Source: Bradysia coprophila (taxonomy: Eukaryota; Arthropoda; Insecta; Diptera; Sciaridae). Taken from it: DNA of 64,000 bases. Shown in pieces: positions 24,081 through 34,513 of this stretch; the stretch's first letter is position 1, and the number at the start of each line of letters is the position of its first letter. Below the pieces are notes generated by a model. That model made no database searches. It was not told where the DNA came from and saw only the letters and a program-made list of their open reading frames with translations. The stretch lies in contig NC_050738.1 of NCBI RefSeq assembly GCF_014529535.1, forward strand, positions 3,480,588-3,544,587, read 5' to 3'. The position numbers and the translations under genes are program-made.

Positions 24081-24949
24081 CTGTAAAAAATGAATTGGAC
24101 GCTATGAAAAACGATTGACTTTGTCACTCGGTATTTTTCTACAAAAATAAATTTCTCTGAATCCACTGATGAATAATTCATCGAAATGATATTGATGATT
24201 AATGAACAAATGAAACTGAGCGAGAAATTTTATCTGCTTTCATGTAAATAATTGCATCTCATTAATTCGTCTGTTTTTTTGATTTTTTTTTGTTTTGCCG
24301 GAGATAAATTAAGAATTTTTTTTTTGACGATCGAACAAAAAAAATTAACAAAAAAGTGGGGTAAACATTTGAACTTTTGGAATCAAACCGAGTTTTCATT
24401 TTTTTTGTTGGTCTTTTTGGCGAAAAGTTATTTTATTAAAAGAAAAGTCGTTCGACAATTAAATTAACTGAATGTGTCAAACAAATTAACCCTTTACAAA
24501 CAGCAGAGAGTTCGTCTCCGCAACAAAACGTTTAAATCTGTTACTTCAATTGTTTAAAGAAGTATCTTGTAGTGTTTGATAGAAAGTCTATCACTTCACT
24601 ATAAAGAGAACACCTCCAAGAGAGGTCATCGGTTATTTTTGTACAGTAAGCACGAAAACTTTTAGCTAGTAAGTATCTAACAGGTAGGAATTTACGATTT
24701 TTTTCAGACTTGTTTCTGCAAGCGTCGTTTCAATTGTGATATCGATGTTACAGAAAAGGATGATACCATTATGAGTGGAATGAATCCTTTTTACGTGTGA
24801 GAGAAAATATCATGTCTCATAGGCTAATGTTCTGGCTTCAGCTATAGTCTAATAATCTCACAACATAGTATTACCATGTTTCGATGGTTGTTAGATGGAT
24901 TTTTAAATTACGAAAAAATGGTTTTTCCGTTTCAAGGTTTGACGACATA

Positions 24950-25073
24950 CAGTGAACGACATCTCAAATGTCTCACTGTCAAATTTTTCTGAGAATTTTA
25001 TTGTGCCATTGCAAATTCACAATGACATTCTCTGAAAAAAATGACAGTGAGACATTTGAGATGTCGTTCACTG
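24950..25073. mobile_element. MITE C with long inverted repeats and TA duplication
   Basis: Left arm CAGTGAACGACATCTCAAAT and right arm ATTTGAGATGTCGTTCACTG are exact complements; near-perfect pairing runs about 45 bp. Both ends are flanked by TA (24948-24949 and 25074-25075), the target duplication made by Tc1/mariner transposases. 124 bp, no ORF. Confidence 0.85.
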
Positions 25074-25094
25074 TACATTTTGAATTAATTAATT

Positions 25095-25275
25095 GCGGCA
25101 AGCATATGACCAGTATTATTATCTGGTCTATTACTTCCATCGATCATATTTTTAATCTGTTGATTTCAAATCTTGTCCTTCAATTTTTTTAACATGCATT
25201 TTACTGTATAAATGACTACATTACCCAGATCTTGTCATTATTTTGGTCGACGTTATCAATAACCATATGTGAGAG
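25095..25275. repeat. Dispersed repeat R1, second good copy
   Basis: Aligns by eye with 5735-5965 in the reductase intron over most of its length, with small indels. Class unknown. Confidence 0.65.
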
Positions 25276-25449
25276 GTAAATAATGTTAAACTAGACAGTA
25301 CAGCAGAGACGTACGATATTATAAGATAGCTCCCACATAATGTCTTCCAAACATAAGTAAGGTGGTCGATTGGAGTGTCGGAGGTCTCGAGTTCGAATCG
25401 CATGTATCGCGATTTTTTTTTTTTTCAAATTTAGTTGACGTAAATAAAT

Positions 25450-25661
25450 GTGACTGTTGGGATCAAAAGTCGGTCTACTACATCTGTCAAAGTGACGTTT
25501 AACACGTCAAACAAAGATAGACACAAATTCGTTCAATTTTCCTGAATTCTATTAGTAAAGAAAAATCAACGATTTGGCGACCGCTTCGCATGTTTGTTTC
25601 TTTTTGACGTTTCACTTTGACTCTTTGATAGATGAAATAGACTTTTGATCCCAACTGTCAC
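25450..25661. mobile_element. MITE D
   Basis: Ends GTGACTGTTGGGATCAAAAG and CTTTTGATCCCAACTGTCAC are near-exact inverted repeats. Inner blocks TGTCAAAGTGACGT and ACGTTTCACTTTGAC also pair. 212 bp, non-coding. Confidence 0.8.
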
Positions 25662-26293
25662 AAATGTACTAAGTAGTTTAAAAATGGAAATTTTTGAATT
25701 CTGAATAATATTTTCTGTACAACTTTTATTTTTCGATCAGAAGACCAATGTTCGCCCAACTGTACATTGATACAGCTGTACTGTTAATATTACTGCTACG
25801 TTAACATAATGTACTTGTCCCGAATTTGTACAGTACATTCGTACAACGACTACAGCTGAGCTGGACAAAATGTTTATAGGTGTTGGTGCAATTGATTCAC
25901 TTATAGTAAATGGGTGTGACGGGCCCATTACTAAAATTAAAATTCAAAAAATCGATGATATCCAGTGAGTATTAGATATTTGATGCATTTAACTAGATTG
26001 AAATTTTTTTTAACTGATACACCCTAAGAAATCTAGAAAAACATTTATTTATAAAAATTGGTACATTTTTGAAGCATTGCGAACAACTCGTTCATAAAGA
26101 AGCGAACAAAGACGAGTTGGCAAATCTGGCATTTTATATTGAAGCGAAAACATGAAAATCTGATTGGTTATTTTGGTCATTTTGTGAAGACTGAACCAAA
26201 ACTTATTGAGGAATCGTTTCGTACTTCGTCATATCAAAATGGTGGTTCACCAAAGTTTCATCGATTTTTTTTAGGACAATTACGGTTGCTAGT

Positions 26294-26393
26294 AATCTCG
26301 CGCCGCTTCATTCACAATAATTCACATTTTGACACATTTTGTATAAGGAAGATGTCACTTTGTGAGTTATTGTGAATGAAGCGGCGCGAGATT
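26294..26393. repeat. Foldback with 27 bp perfect arms
   Basis: AATCTCGCGCCGCTTCATTC... (26294-26320) is the exact complement of 26367-26393. The 46 bp loop is AT-rich. GC-rich arms stand out in AT-rich DNA. Confidence 0.8.
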
Positions 26394-26854
26394 CCCTAAC
26401 ACCACAATTACCGCTGACGCCCTGAGTTCTCGCGTATTTTCCACATCGTATAGGAAAAACATTGTTACTAGCTTCTCAAAATCTTTTTTAGCATTCGCTT
26501 TTAAGAAGCTAACGTACCGGAGCTAAAATTGTAGCCTACATTTGTGTGCCTCAAATGTATTTCATTTTTGATGATATCTTTCCACCAGAATCCTTTTTGA
26601 AAAATGAACGACTGCAATAACGACCACGAATGTGTTAGCTTTCAACAAACTGCTCGCTTTTCTCAGAACCGGTCGAACGACAACAACCAAAACTGATTTT
26701 TATGTAAGGCCAACCCATTCCTGGTTGTTATTGCTGTCGTACATTTTTCAAATAGGACACTGATGAAAAGAAATCATCAAAAATGCGATACGAGACACGC
26801 AAACGAAAGCTACAATTTTTGATTAGTACCGGTGCATTCGGACAATAACTGTTT

Positions 26855-27220
26855 TCAGTGTATACCCAATACCGCCCATGCTAGTCGTTTATGTTTGAGA
26901 AAAATTAATTTGATGCAGCCTTTTCGGGCTGCATACTTTATTCTGTTTCTCAATTCTGTGAAATCGACGCAATAAACTTGTTAATTGAAAACTGTAATAA
27001 TTTACATTGTTCTCGACTCAGCTCAAACATAAATTATCTTTACTAACACGTAGCTCAATTCAAAGCGCGTAATAGTGAAAGGGACAGTCTCACATCTGCG
27101 AATAGCTAACATTGGCTAAAGTTAGTGAGTGCATGATACCATGTCCTTTAACATCAACTAGAACATGGTAACTCATTTCTTCTTCCAGATAAAATATAAA
27201 ATTCTGCTCAACAAGACGAT
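26855..27220 (+). promoter_or_regulatory. Shared 5' flank of receptor gene 1
   Basis: This flank resembles those before receptor genes 2 (32340-32710) and 3 (36470-36817). Shared blocks include 'TTTTCAGTGTAT', 'AAAAATTAATT', 'GCCTTTTCGGG', 'TTATTC.GTTT', 'TGTGAAATC.ACGCA', 'ATTGGCTAAAGTTAGT' and 'AGTGAAAG.GA'. Conservation across three tandem copies fits promoter plus 5' UTR, but recent duplication alone could also explain it. Confidence 0.5.
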
Positions 27221-29092
27221 ATGACATACGCGTTCGCTTCTACCATTTTATTCTTTGTATCTTCTGTCCATTGTTACTACCAAGAGGATCAAGAGAGAAG
27301 TCTGGTGAAAGGATTGAATGATTTTTTTGACTTTGATCACAATATTTTCCTATTGGAATCAACAACGTATCATCATCGCTACATTTCCACAGAATCGAAT
27401 ACTGAAGTTAGAGACGACAAATATGTACCTCAGACGGTTTTGAGTCCTCACCCAGCACGACCGCCGCCATTAAAAGTTATACCCAGCAAAATCTCATTTT
27501 TGTGTGTTGTCATCGAACGTTCAACCTTTGAAACAATTTCGCAATTTTTAATTGCGATCAAACTGATTCGGGAATTGCAACTTAACATGAAAATTGGAAT
27601 TTTCTTCGCACATCCAATCGCAGGTCCACAATTGGTGGAACAGTTATTTCGATGGAGTAAGCGCGTTCAAATCTTGAACATTTTCATCGCATTTTATGAG
27701 AATGGGACCATTTCGGAGCCATTGCTGAATGTTTTCAAATATAATCCGTTTGGAGAAAACATAATGATTAATGTGACAGGCAGTGCATCTCCTGAGCACT
27801 TTTTTCCGGCCACGGTGCCAAATTTTCGACGACATCCAATTCGATTCATTAACACTCATGATGGAGACATTTATCCACAAGATGCCATGTTCTGGAAAAC
27901 TGTAGTTCGGAAATTAAATGCAACAACTTCGATGAGCAATATGAGTAAGTTCGAAAGAGATTTGTCAACAGACGATATACTGCCGTATAAGACAATACTA
28001 ACCAATGATAGTTTTACGATTTATCCGCATCAAATCGCCCATTCAGTGATGATGGTTCCGCATGCTCAACGAAGGACGGGATTCATGACTGTATTGACAA
28101 ATTTAACGAGTAAAAATCTCTTCGGCTACACTTTCATCATAATTTTTGTTACATGTCTCGTACTTATCGTCTCAAGACACTTGCAAAAAAGTAGAATTTC
28201 ACTGTTTCAGTCGGCTGCTGATGTTCTAAATCTTATAATGCACGACAATACACGAATCAAATATCAGCAACTGCTTGCCGCAGACGTTTATATTGTTGTG
28301 CCTTTAACCTTCGTAGGATTTGTGGTTGTAAATGAGATTTTGTCCATCTTTCTTAGTCATGCTACCATGCCACTTTATCAAAATCAAATAAAAACGTTTG
28401 ACGATCTTTATGAATCCTCAATACCTGTGCTACATGACAGAAGTAATTCGGAATATTTCATAGAAATATTGGAAATCTTATCACCGCATAGTGGATGGAG
28501 GAAAAAAGTGCATGACCTAAACATTAAACAAATAAACAAGGAAGCAATGTCATTTAACACATCTTTTGCATTTATAGCTGTATATACGGAAGCCAAAGTA
28601 ATGTTGGAAGTACAGAAGCGATTAGATTTAGAAGCATACTACATGATATCTAAACCGTATATTGTCCAAAGCTTGCACTCATACGCTTCTGACAAAAAGT
28701 TTGTTTACAATGAGTACTTGAACGTATTGCTGCACTATTTTCAAAGCGCAGGACTGATTGATAAATGGTTGGAAGATGCACGACGAGATGCGATACAATT
28801 TGTCCTCAAACTGCATGCTAATCGTCAATTTACAACTGATACCGATTCAGACCCGGTTATACCGACTGTCGTTTGGTGTGGCTGGATTGCAAGTCTAGTT
28901 GTATTTATTTGCGAAATAATCTGGCAAAAATACCAACTGCAAAAAATCGTCGAAAAACTAAGGGAGAACCTTTGGGCGAGCACACTAAATGGGGCAGCAA
29001 AATGCTGTCCGCGTGCATCTAAAAAAGCTGCAAAGAGTTGCACGCATAACACATTTCAAAGAGAATCAAAGAGGTGCTCGGCGGAAACATAG
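27221..29092 (+). CDS. Divergent ionotropic-receptor-like gene 1 (intronless)
   Basis: 623 residues. A signal peptide (about 1-19) is followed by an extracellular region with several N-glycosylation sites (such as NGT, NVT, NAT, NMS, NDS). Membrane segments: about 301-319 (FGYTFIIIFVTCLVLIVS), about 357-379 (YIVVPLTFVGFVVVNEILSI) and a last one near residues 555-577 before IWQKYQLQKIVEKL. The run after the second segment (LSHATMPLYQNQIKTFDDLY) fits the ionotropic glutamate receptor layout. Insect IRs of this divergent kind are mostly gustatory or contact chemoreceptors; that role is family knowledge, not shown here. The short pore loop and unusual sequence mean binding residues cannot be assigned. 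Unlike its two paralogs it lacks a four-residue insert before NGTISEP, and it ends in a basic, Cys-containing tail. Confidence 0.85.
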   Translation: MTYAFASTILFFVSSVHCYYQEDQERSLVKGLNDFFDFDHNIFLLESTTYHHRYISTESNTEVRDDKYVPQTVLSPHPARPPPLKVIPSKISFLCVVIERSTFETISQFLIAIKLIRELQLNMKIGIFFAHPIAGPQLVEQLFRWSKRVQILNIFIAFYENGTISEPLLNVFKYNPFGENIMINVTGSASPEHFFPATVPNFRRHPIRFINTHDGDIYPQDAMFWKTVVRKLNATTSMSNMSKFERDLSTDDILPYKTILTNDSFTIYPHQIAHSVMMVPHAQRRTGFMTVLTNLTSKNLFGYTFIIIFVTCLVLIVSRHLQKSRISLFQSAADVLNLIMHDNTRIKYQQLLAADVYIVVPLTFVGFVVVNEILSIFLSHATMPLYQNQIKTFDDLYESSIPVLHDRSNSEYFIEILEILSPHSGWRKKVHDLNIKQINKEAMSFNTSFAFIAVYTEAKVMLEVQKRLDLEAYYMISKPYIVQSLHSYASDKKFVYNEYLNVLLHYFQSAGLIDKWLEDARRDAIQFVLKLHANRQFTTDTDSDPVIPTVVWCGWIASLVVFICEIIWQKYQLQKIVEKLRENLWASTLNGAAKCCPRASKKAAKSCTHNTFQRESKRCSAET

Positions 29093-29261
29093 ATGAAAAT
29101 AGATTTTAATCCGGTGGAATTACTCATCGGGGCGAACTAACCCATTTTACCATTTGGATGTGAAAAATGTGGGTTTTATGCGCCCAGATCAAGCATCGTT
29201 CATGCACCTGACCTACAATTATTGATGACATGTAATAGACGAGCTCACCAATAGTACATTA

Positions 29262-29380
29262 CTATGCAAGGGAAGTAAAGTGATATCTCGTATCCAGATG
29301 AGTAAAGGTAACCGAGGGCTTTAGCCCGAGGTACATTTACTCATCGTGATACGAGATATCACTTTATTTTCCGTGTGTAG
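29262..29380. mobile_element. Foldback MITE E, copy 2
   Basis: GTGATATCTCGTATCCAGAT at the left pairs with ATCGTGATACGAGATATCAC at the right, around a loop with CCGAGGGCTTTAGCCCGAGG. Same family as 12945-13078. It abuts another small foldback (29388-29463) whose ends read TTTTACTATGC and GCATAGTAAAA. Confidence 0.75.
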
Positions 29381-29597
29381 TACGGCGTTTTACTATGCGA
29401 GTGATGTAAAGGCTATTGCCTATACATGTAATAGCCTTATTACATGCACCAGCATAGTAAAATGTATTTCCATCGCACGGTAAGCACCCTATTTAAAGAC
29501 ATTGACAAAATGCAAACGTTAATCTTCATAGACGGTAAGTGAATTGCTTAGAGAGATCGGAATGTCAACAACAATATAATAGTACATTGAATGACAA

Positions 29598-29696
29598 GGG
29601 GCGAAAGTAAAAAAATTCAACCGTGTGCGAGAGTTGGAGCCCGCGCCGAAGGCAAGGGCTCTAATCGCACAGGTTGATTTTTTTTACTTTTGCCCC
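29598..29696. repeat. Hairpin element with GGGGCGAAAG ends
   Basis: GGGGCGAAAGTAAAAAAATT at the left is mirrored by TTTTTTACTTTTGCCCC at the right. Inner blocks GAGTTGGAGCCC and GGGCTCTAATCGCAC pair as well. A GGGGCGAAAGTA/TACTTTCGCCCC pair recurs at about 30120-30155, so the ends may belong to a larger, rearranged element. Confidence 0.6.
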
Positions 29697-31419
29697 GAGT
29701 CGTTCATACTATTTTTTTTGATACCAACATTGAAAATTGATACGTATCGCAAACATCGCAACAAAATGTTGAAATAAAAAGTCATTTAGCCAGAAAATGC
29801 GGGGGTGCAGGGGGCGGCAGCCCCCTGGTATATGAAAAATTTAATAATTTAGCCATCACAACAATAACACACACAAAAATTAAGATATAACTAACAAATC
29901 ATTCAGTAACAAAAAGTATCAACTTTGTATGCTAATTTCAATAAGAACACTGGCGCACAGTGTTTTACAATTTTGATCAAAGTATTCTGCATAATATGAG
30001 CGGATTTTGTTGACAACTCGACTCATTTCTCTCATTTTCTGTGACGTCAGTCACTTTCGCTGTTCGTTCAGTTGCGTTCGCTCTTCGTTAAGTACTTTCT
30101 CCCCGTGGGATGCATTTTTTTACTTTCGCCCCTCATATGCGGGGCGAAAGTATCATTTTTCATGCTTCGGGGCCGAAAATGAGGGCAATTTTTCGAATTT
30201 TCTCGGGTTTCCGGCCCTCTGCATGAAAACTCACATGTGCACCTGTTTGGGACGGTTGATTTAAGGCACTTTCGCTTGTAAGCCTCACTTCGTTCGGCCT
30301 ACAATCCGCGAAATTGCCTAAAATCAATCGTCCAAAACAGGTACACAAATAACTATTTCTATGTTGGTATCAAAAAAATCATATTGATCTGTTTTGTGCG
30401 ACAGTGCGGAGGATGACTTACAGTTAGATCTAGATTACATGCAATATTTGTTTGTTATTTTCAAAAAAAAGGAATTTGTGTTTAATAAATACAGCGAGTC
30501 TGCCACAAAAAATAAGTTTTTGCTTGAAAGATTCGAATTCACTTGTTCCGGGTACTGTGTCAACATAAACCACATATACATTGTATATACATACATATAG
30601 CCGATTTAAAGCTCACGTCGACCTTTAGACAGGGACTATCTTAAGGAAAACAATTTTCTTATTTTGCCGATTTTCCCTACTTTCCCCAAAAAAATCCCTA
30701 AAATAGTCCATGCTTTCAGAAAATCTTAACGCGCCGACCATCAAAAGAATTACAACAACACCCTGTAGCCATTCGAATGCAGAATTTCTCGATTCCTTTT
30801 AACATTATGATTATGAACTATTCTCAGTTTCAAATCTATAGAGTGTTATGATGAAAGAGAAGAAGATATTTGGTACCCCAAGTACCCCAAAGCAAGTTAA
30901 AATAAACTGATCTTCTGTCCTCTCACTCTCAACGTACCACGAAAGAGAAGCAAATACTTTGACAAGTACCCCAATGCAAGTTATAATAACTAGTCTTCGG
31001 TTTTCTCGCTCTGATCATAACAGTAAAACAGTCAATTGTACCACGGCACAGTAAAAGTAAACCTGGCAGCAGCAGTTCATTATTGAAACGTCAAATGAGG
31101 TACCTAATACACTGTATGAAAATGAACTCAAATGACCACTGACATAAGTTGATAATTTTAATTCGCAAAATAAATAAGTCTACTACGATAATTCAGGTCT
31201 CTAGTGATCATATAGTGACGTCATATAAAATTTTCCTAGTTGGCGCTACAGGAAAATTTTGATTTCACCGCCTTCGTGATCAACTCGAAAGTGTCCTAAT
31301 CTGTTCTTTCATAACCTGGATTTTTCTACAGCTAAATACGGAGCTTTATTAGTTTTCAGTATATACTTGTACTACGTGACATGCTCTATTGGTGATAATT
31401 TGTCGGGCGAAGGTCTTCT

Positions 31420-31613
31420 CACGGCAGAGTAAAATAAACCAGGCAGGAGCGCTTGATTTTTGAAACGTCAAATAAGGGACCTAATACACTGTATATATGA
31501 AAATAAACTCAAATGAACACTGACATAAACTGAATTAATTTTATTCGCTACTAGATAATTCGGGTCCCCAGTTAAATCAGGCGCTACTGCTTGGTTTATT
31601 TTACTCTGCCGTG
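31420..31613. mobile_element. MITE F, complete, hAT-like ends
   Basis: Ends CACGGCAGAGTAAAATAAAC and GTTTATTTTACTCTGCCGTG are exact complements (194 bp element). The paralogous site after receptor gene 2 (about 34628-34645) lacks the element, so the insertion followed the tandem duplication. Flanks begin GTCT on both sides, consistent with a mutated 8 bp duplication as in hAT elements. A left-half relative starts at about 31043 (CACGGCACAGTAAAAGTAAA). Confidence 0.8.
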
Positions 31614-32007
31614 GTCTATTATTTTAATTGTTCTGAATGGAAAAATTCAATTAATTTGAGGTATGTAACGTAACTAAAATTAAAATTGAAAAATCTATGA
31701 TACTCTGTGTGTAAGTGTATAAAATAATTGATGCTTTTGGTGAATTAGATCGAAAAAAAGGAATTCTTTGACACACACACAAAAAATCGAGAAAAATATT
31801 TATCTGGAAAATTGGTCACATTTTCAGAGCATTTTGAGAACGACACGTTCACATTGCAAGCGATCAAAAGGTCAAGTTGACAAATCTGGCATTTTTTATT
31901 GATAATCTGACAAGCAGTTTTTTTAGGATTTTTATTTTTGCGACAATACAGTGAGTTCTCCAACAATTAAAAATTGATGGTCATATACCCACTTAGCAAA
32001 TAACAAA

Positions 32008-32191
32008 ACAGTTAGAGGCAGTGAAATTTCAGCATGAATTTGCTTCAGCTGTTTTTCAGCTCACAAAATTTTTTTCATACGGTGTCACCACTACCACGTA
32101 GCAGCTTCAAAAACAATTTTGATTATATATCTGGATCAACTGAAAACTAGCTGACGAAAATTCATGCTGAAATTTCACTGCCTCTGACTGT
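32008..32191. mobile_element. MITE family A, copy 4
   Basis: Ends CAGTTAGAGGCAGTGAAATT and AATTTCACTGCCTCTGACTG. Interior retains CAGCATGAATTTGCTTCAGC and its mirror. 184 bp, no ORF. A further copy occupies a comparable place before receptor gene 3 (35569-35766), so the insertion may predate that duplication. Confidence 0.8.
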
Positions 32192-32339
32192 ATCATTGAT
32201 GAAATAAATTCGTGACTTTACATCGACTTTGTGTATGTTTTTAAGATCATTATTTCTGACGCATCCATGTCCTACTCTCCCTCTGGAAATGGCACCGATG
32301 CGGTATATACTACAAAACGCGATTTTTTTGTGTATTGTC

Positions 32340-32710
32340 TCGTATGTTCCATTGTAAAGGGATTACAGATTTTTTTCAGTGTATACAATACTGTGCGAGT
32401 CTACTATGTAGTAGAAAAATTAATTCAATCTAGCCTTTTCGGGATACACAATTTATTCGGTTTTTAAATTCCGTGAAATCAACGCACTCCACTAAACTTG
32501 TTAATTGAAAATTTCAAAAATTTTCATCGCTTCAGATATAAAACGTAGGTCAACGCGACGTGAATATATATAGCAGTGAAAGAGAAATCTGTGAATAGCT
32601 CATATTGGCTAAAGTTAGTTAGTTCATGGGTACGTGAACTTTGAATGTGCACGAACTAGACCATTGGAATCTACATCTTCTTGCTCAAAAACAAAGCTCC
32701 ATAATATAGT
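32340..32710 (+). promoter_or_regulatory. Shared 5' flank of receptor gene 2
   Basis: Matches the flank of gene 3 closely ('TTGTAAAGGGATTACAGATT', 'CAATCTAGCCTTTTC', 'GTGAAATCAACG') and gene 1 less well. A TATATATAGCAGTGAAAGAG run lies about 130 bases before the ATG and could hold a TATA box; this is a weak guess. Confidence 0.5.
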
Positions 32711-34513
32711 ATGAGACTCGAGATTTTTATCGCCATTTTAAGCTTTCTGCCCACAGTCCATTCTCACCATCAAGAGAGAAGTCTGGTTAAAGGATTGAAT
32801 GATTTTTTTGACTTTGATCACAATATTTTCCTATTGGAATCAACAATTTATCATCATCGCTACATTTGCTCTTCATCCAATACCGAAGTTAGCGACATCA
32901 AGTATGTACCTCAGACGGTTTTGAGTCCTCACCCAGCACGACCACTGACATTTGACATTGTAAGCAGCAAAAATACATTTTTGATTGTTGTCGTCGAGAG
33001 TTCAAACTTTAAAACAATTTCGCAATATTTATCTGCAATTAAACTGATTCGAGAATTGCAGCTCAAGATAAAAATTGGAATTTTCTTCGCACATCCAATC
33101 GCAGGTCCACAATTGGTAGAACAGTTATTTCGATGGAGTAAGCGCGTTCAAATCTTGAACATTTTCATCGCATTTTATTTACCCGATGCGAATGGGACCA
33201 TTTCAGAGCCGTTGCTAAATGTTTTCAAATATAATCCGTTTGGAGAAAACATAATGATTAATGTGACAGGTAGTGCGTCTCCCGAGAACTTTTTTCCGGA
33301 CAAGGTGCCAAATTTTCAACTACATCCAATTCGATTCATTAACATTTATGAGGCGGGCACTTATGTACAAGATGCCATATTTTGGCAAACTGTAGTTCGG
33401 AAATTGAATGCAACAATGGTGCTAAGGAATATGAGCATGTATGAAAGAGATAGGTCAACAGACGATATACTGCCATATGAGACAATACTAGCCAATGCTG
33501 ATTTTTCGATGTATCCGCATCAAATAGTTCATTCAGTGGTAATGGTCCCTCATGCCCTACCAATGAAGGGTTTCGTGCCAGTATTAAAAAATTTAACGAC
33601 TGAAAATCTCTTCGGTTACACTATCATCGTTATTTTTGCCGCATGTCTCATACTTGTCGTCTCAAGACACTTGCAAAGAAGTAGAATTTCATTGTTTCAG
33701 TCTGTCGCTGATGTTCTAAATCTTATAATGAACGACAATGCACAAATAAAATATCAGCAGCTGCTTGCCCCTGACGTTTGGATTGTCGTGCCGTTAACCT
33801 TCGTAGGATTTGTGGTAGTAAATGGCATTTTGTCCATGTTTCTTAGTCATGCTACCATGCCACTTTATCAAAATCAAATAAAAACTATTGACGATCTATA
33901 TCAATCGTCAATACCTCTCCTGAACGACGGAAGTAGCTCGGAACGTTATATAGAAATACTGGAAAGCTTATCACCGCATAGTGAATGGAGGAAAAAAGTG
34001 CATGACCTTAACATTCGACAAATAAACAAGCAAACAATGTCATTTAACACATCCTTCGCATTTCTGTCTTTATATCTGGAAGCAAAATTAATGTTGGAAG
34101 TGCAGAAGCGATTAGATTTGGACGCATATCATATGATATCAGAACCGTACATTGGCAAGACATTGAGTGCATACTCTTCTAACAAAAAATTTGTTTACAA
34201 TGAGTACCTAAACGCATTGCTGCACTATTTTCAAAGTGGAGGACTGATTGATAAATGGTACGAAGTTAAACAGCGAGAAGCAATACAATTTGTCCTCAAA
34301 CTACATGATAATCGTCAAGTTAAACCTGGCACGGATTCAGAACCGGTTATACCGACTGTCGTTGGGTGTGGTTGGATTGCAAGTTTAGTTGTATTTATTT
34401 GCGAAATAATCTGGCAAAAATACCAACTGCAAAAAATCGTCGAAAAACTAAGGGAGTGTTGTTTCAAACTCCATGAATATGAGCAATCTCTTCGTCAACC
34501 AAATGTTCCATGA
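32711..34513 (+). CDS. Divergent ionotropic-receptor-like gene 2 (intronless)
   Basis: 600 residues; the middle paralog of the array. Signal peptide MRLEIFIAILSFLPTVHS, then QERSLVKGLNDFFDFDHNIF, nearly identical in all three genes. Membrane segments match gene 1: about 297-316 (FGYTIIVIFAACLILVVS), the segment VWIVVPLTFVGFVVVNGILS, and a C-terminal one ending VVFICEIIWQKY. The insert FYLPDANGTI is shared with gene 3. At the C-terminus VEKLREC is followed by a tail unlike either paralog; DNA similarity stops right after the codons for KLRE. Single open frame with no interruption, so likely functional. The chemosensory role is inferred from the family; no ligand can be proposed. Confidence 0.85.
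   Translation: MRLEIFIAILSFLPTVHSHHQERSLVKGLNDFFDFDHNIFLLESTIYHHRYICSSSNTEVSDIKYVPQTVLSPHPARPLTFDIVSSKNTFLIVVVESSNFKTISQYLSAIKLIRELQLKIKIGIFFAHPIAGPQLVEQLFRWSKRVQILNIFIAFYLPDANGTISEPLLNVFKYNPFGENIMINVTGSASPENFFPDKVPNFQLHPIRFINIYEAGTYVQDAIFWQTVVRKLNATMVLRNMSMYERDRSTDDILPYETILANADFSMYPHQIVHSVVMVPHALPMKGFVPVLKNLTTENLFGYTIIVIFAACLILVVSRHLQRSRISLFQSVADVLNLIMNDNAQIKYQQLLAPDVWIVVPLTFVGFVVVNGILSMFLSHATMPLYQNQIKTIDDLYQSSIPLLNDGSSSERYIEILESLSPHSEWRKKVHDLNIRQINKQTMSFNTSFAFLSLYLEAKLMLEVQKRLDLDAYHMISEPYIGKTLSAYSSNKKFVYNEYLNALLHYFQSGGLIDKWYEVKQREAIQFVLKLHDNRQVKPGTDSEPVIPTVVGCGWIASLVVFICEIIWQKYQLQKIVEKLRECCFKLHEYEQSLRQPNVP

Larger units (their letters stand above)
24081..27220. other. Region upstream of the receptor array: MITEs and old repeats
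   Basis: Contains MITE C (24950-25073), an R1 copy (25095-25275), MITE D (25450-25661), a 27 bp-arm foldback (26294-26393), and a decayed relative of the 10060 foldback (26525-26825). About 25900-26150 matches the intergenic DNA before the second and third receptor genes (for example 'AAATCTGGCATTTTATATTG'), so it belongs to the duplicated receptor unit. The missing 5' exon of the prohormone-like gene may lie here or further right. Confidence 0.55.
29093..32339. other. Between receptor genes 1 and 2: nested small elements
   Basis: Holds MITE E copy 2 (29262-29380), a foldback (29388-29463), a hairpin beginning GGGGCGAAAG (29598-29696) with related pieces near 30115-30160, a G-rich stem (GGGGGTGCAGGGGGCGGCAG, about 29800-29835), an R2 copy (30150-30360), a truncated and a complete MITE F (about 31043-31200; 31420-31613), and MITE A (32008-32191). 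From about 31380 on, the backbone matches DNA after and before the other receptor genes. No supported coding exon. Confidence 0.6.

Noticed and set aside
24487-24500. TTAACCCTTT as a piggyBac terminus
   Set aside because: No matching inverted end with TTAA was found on the other side of the transposase.
25375-25435. tRNA-like box B (GAGTTCGAATCGC) followed by a T-run
   Set aside because: No convincing box A or stems; may be a SINE fragment, too weak to call.
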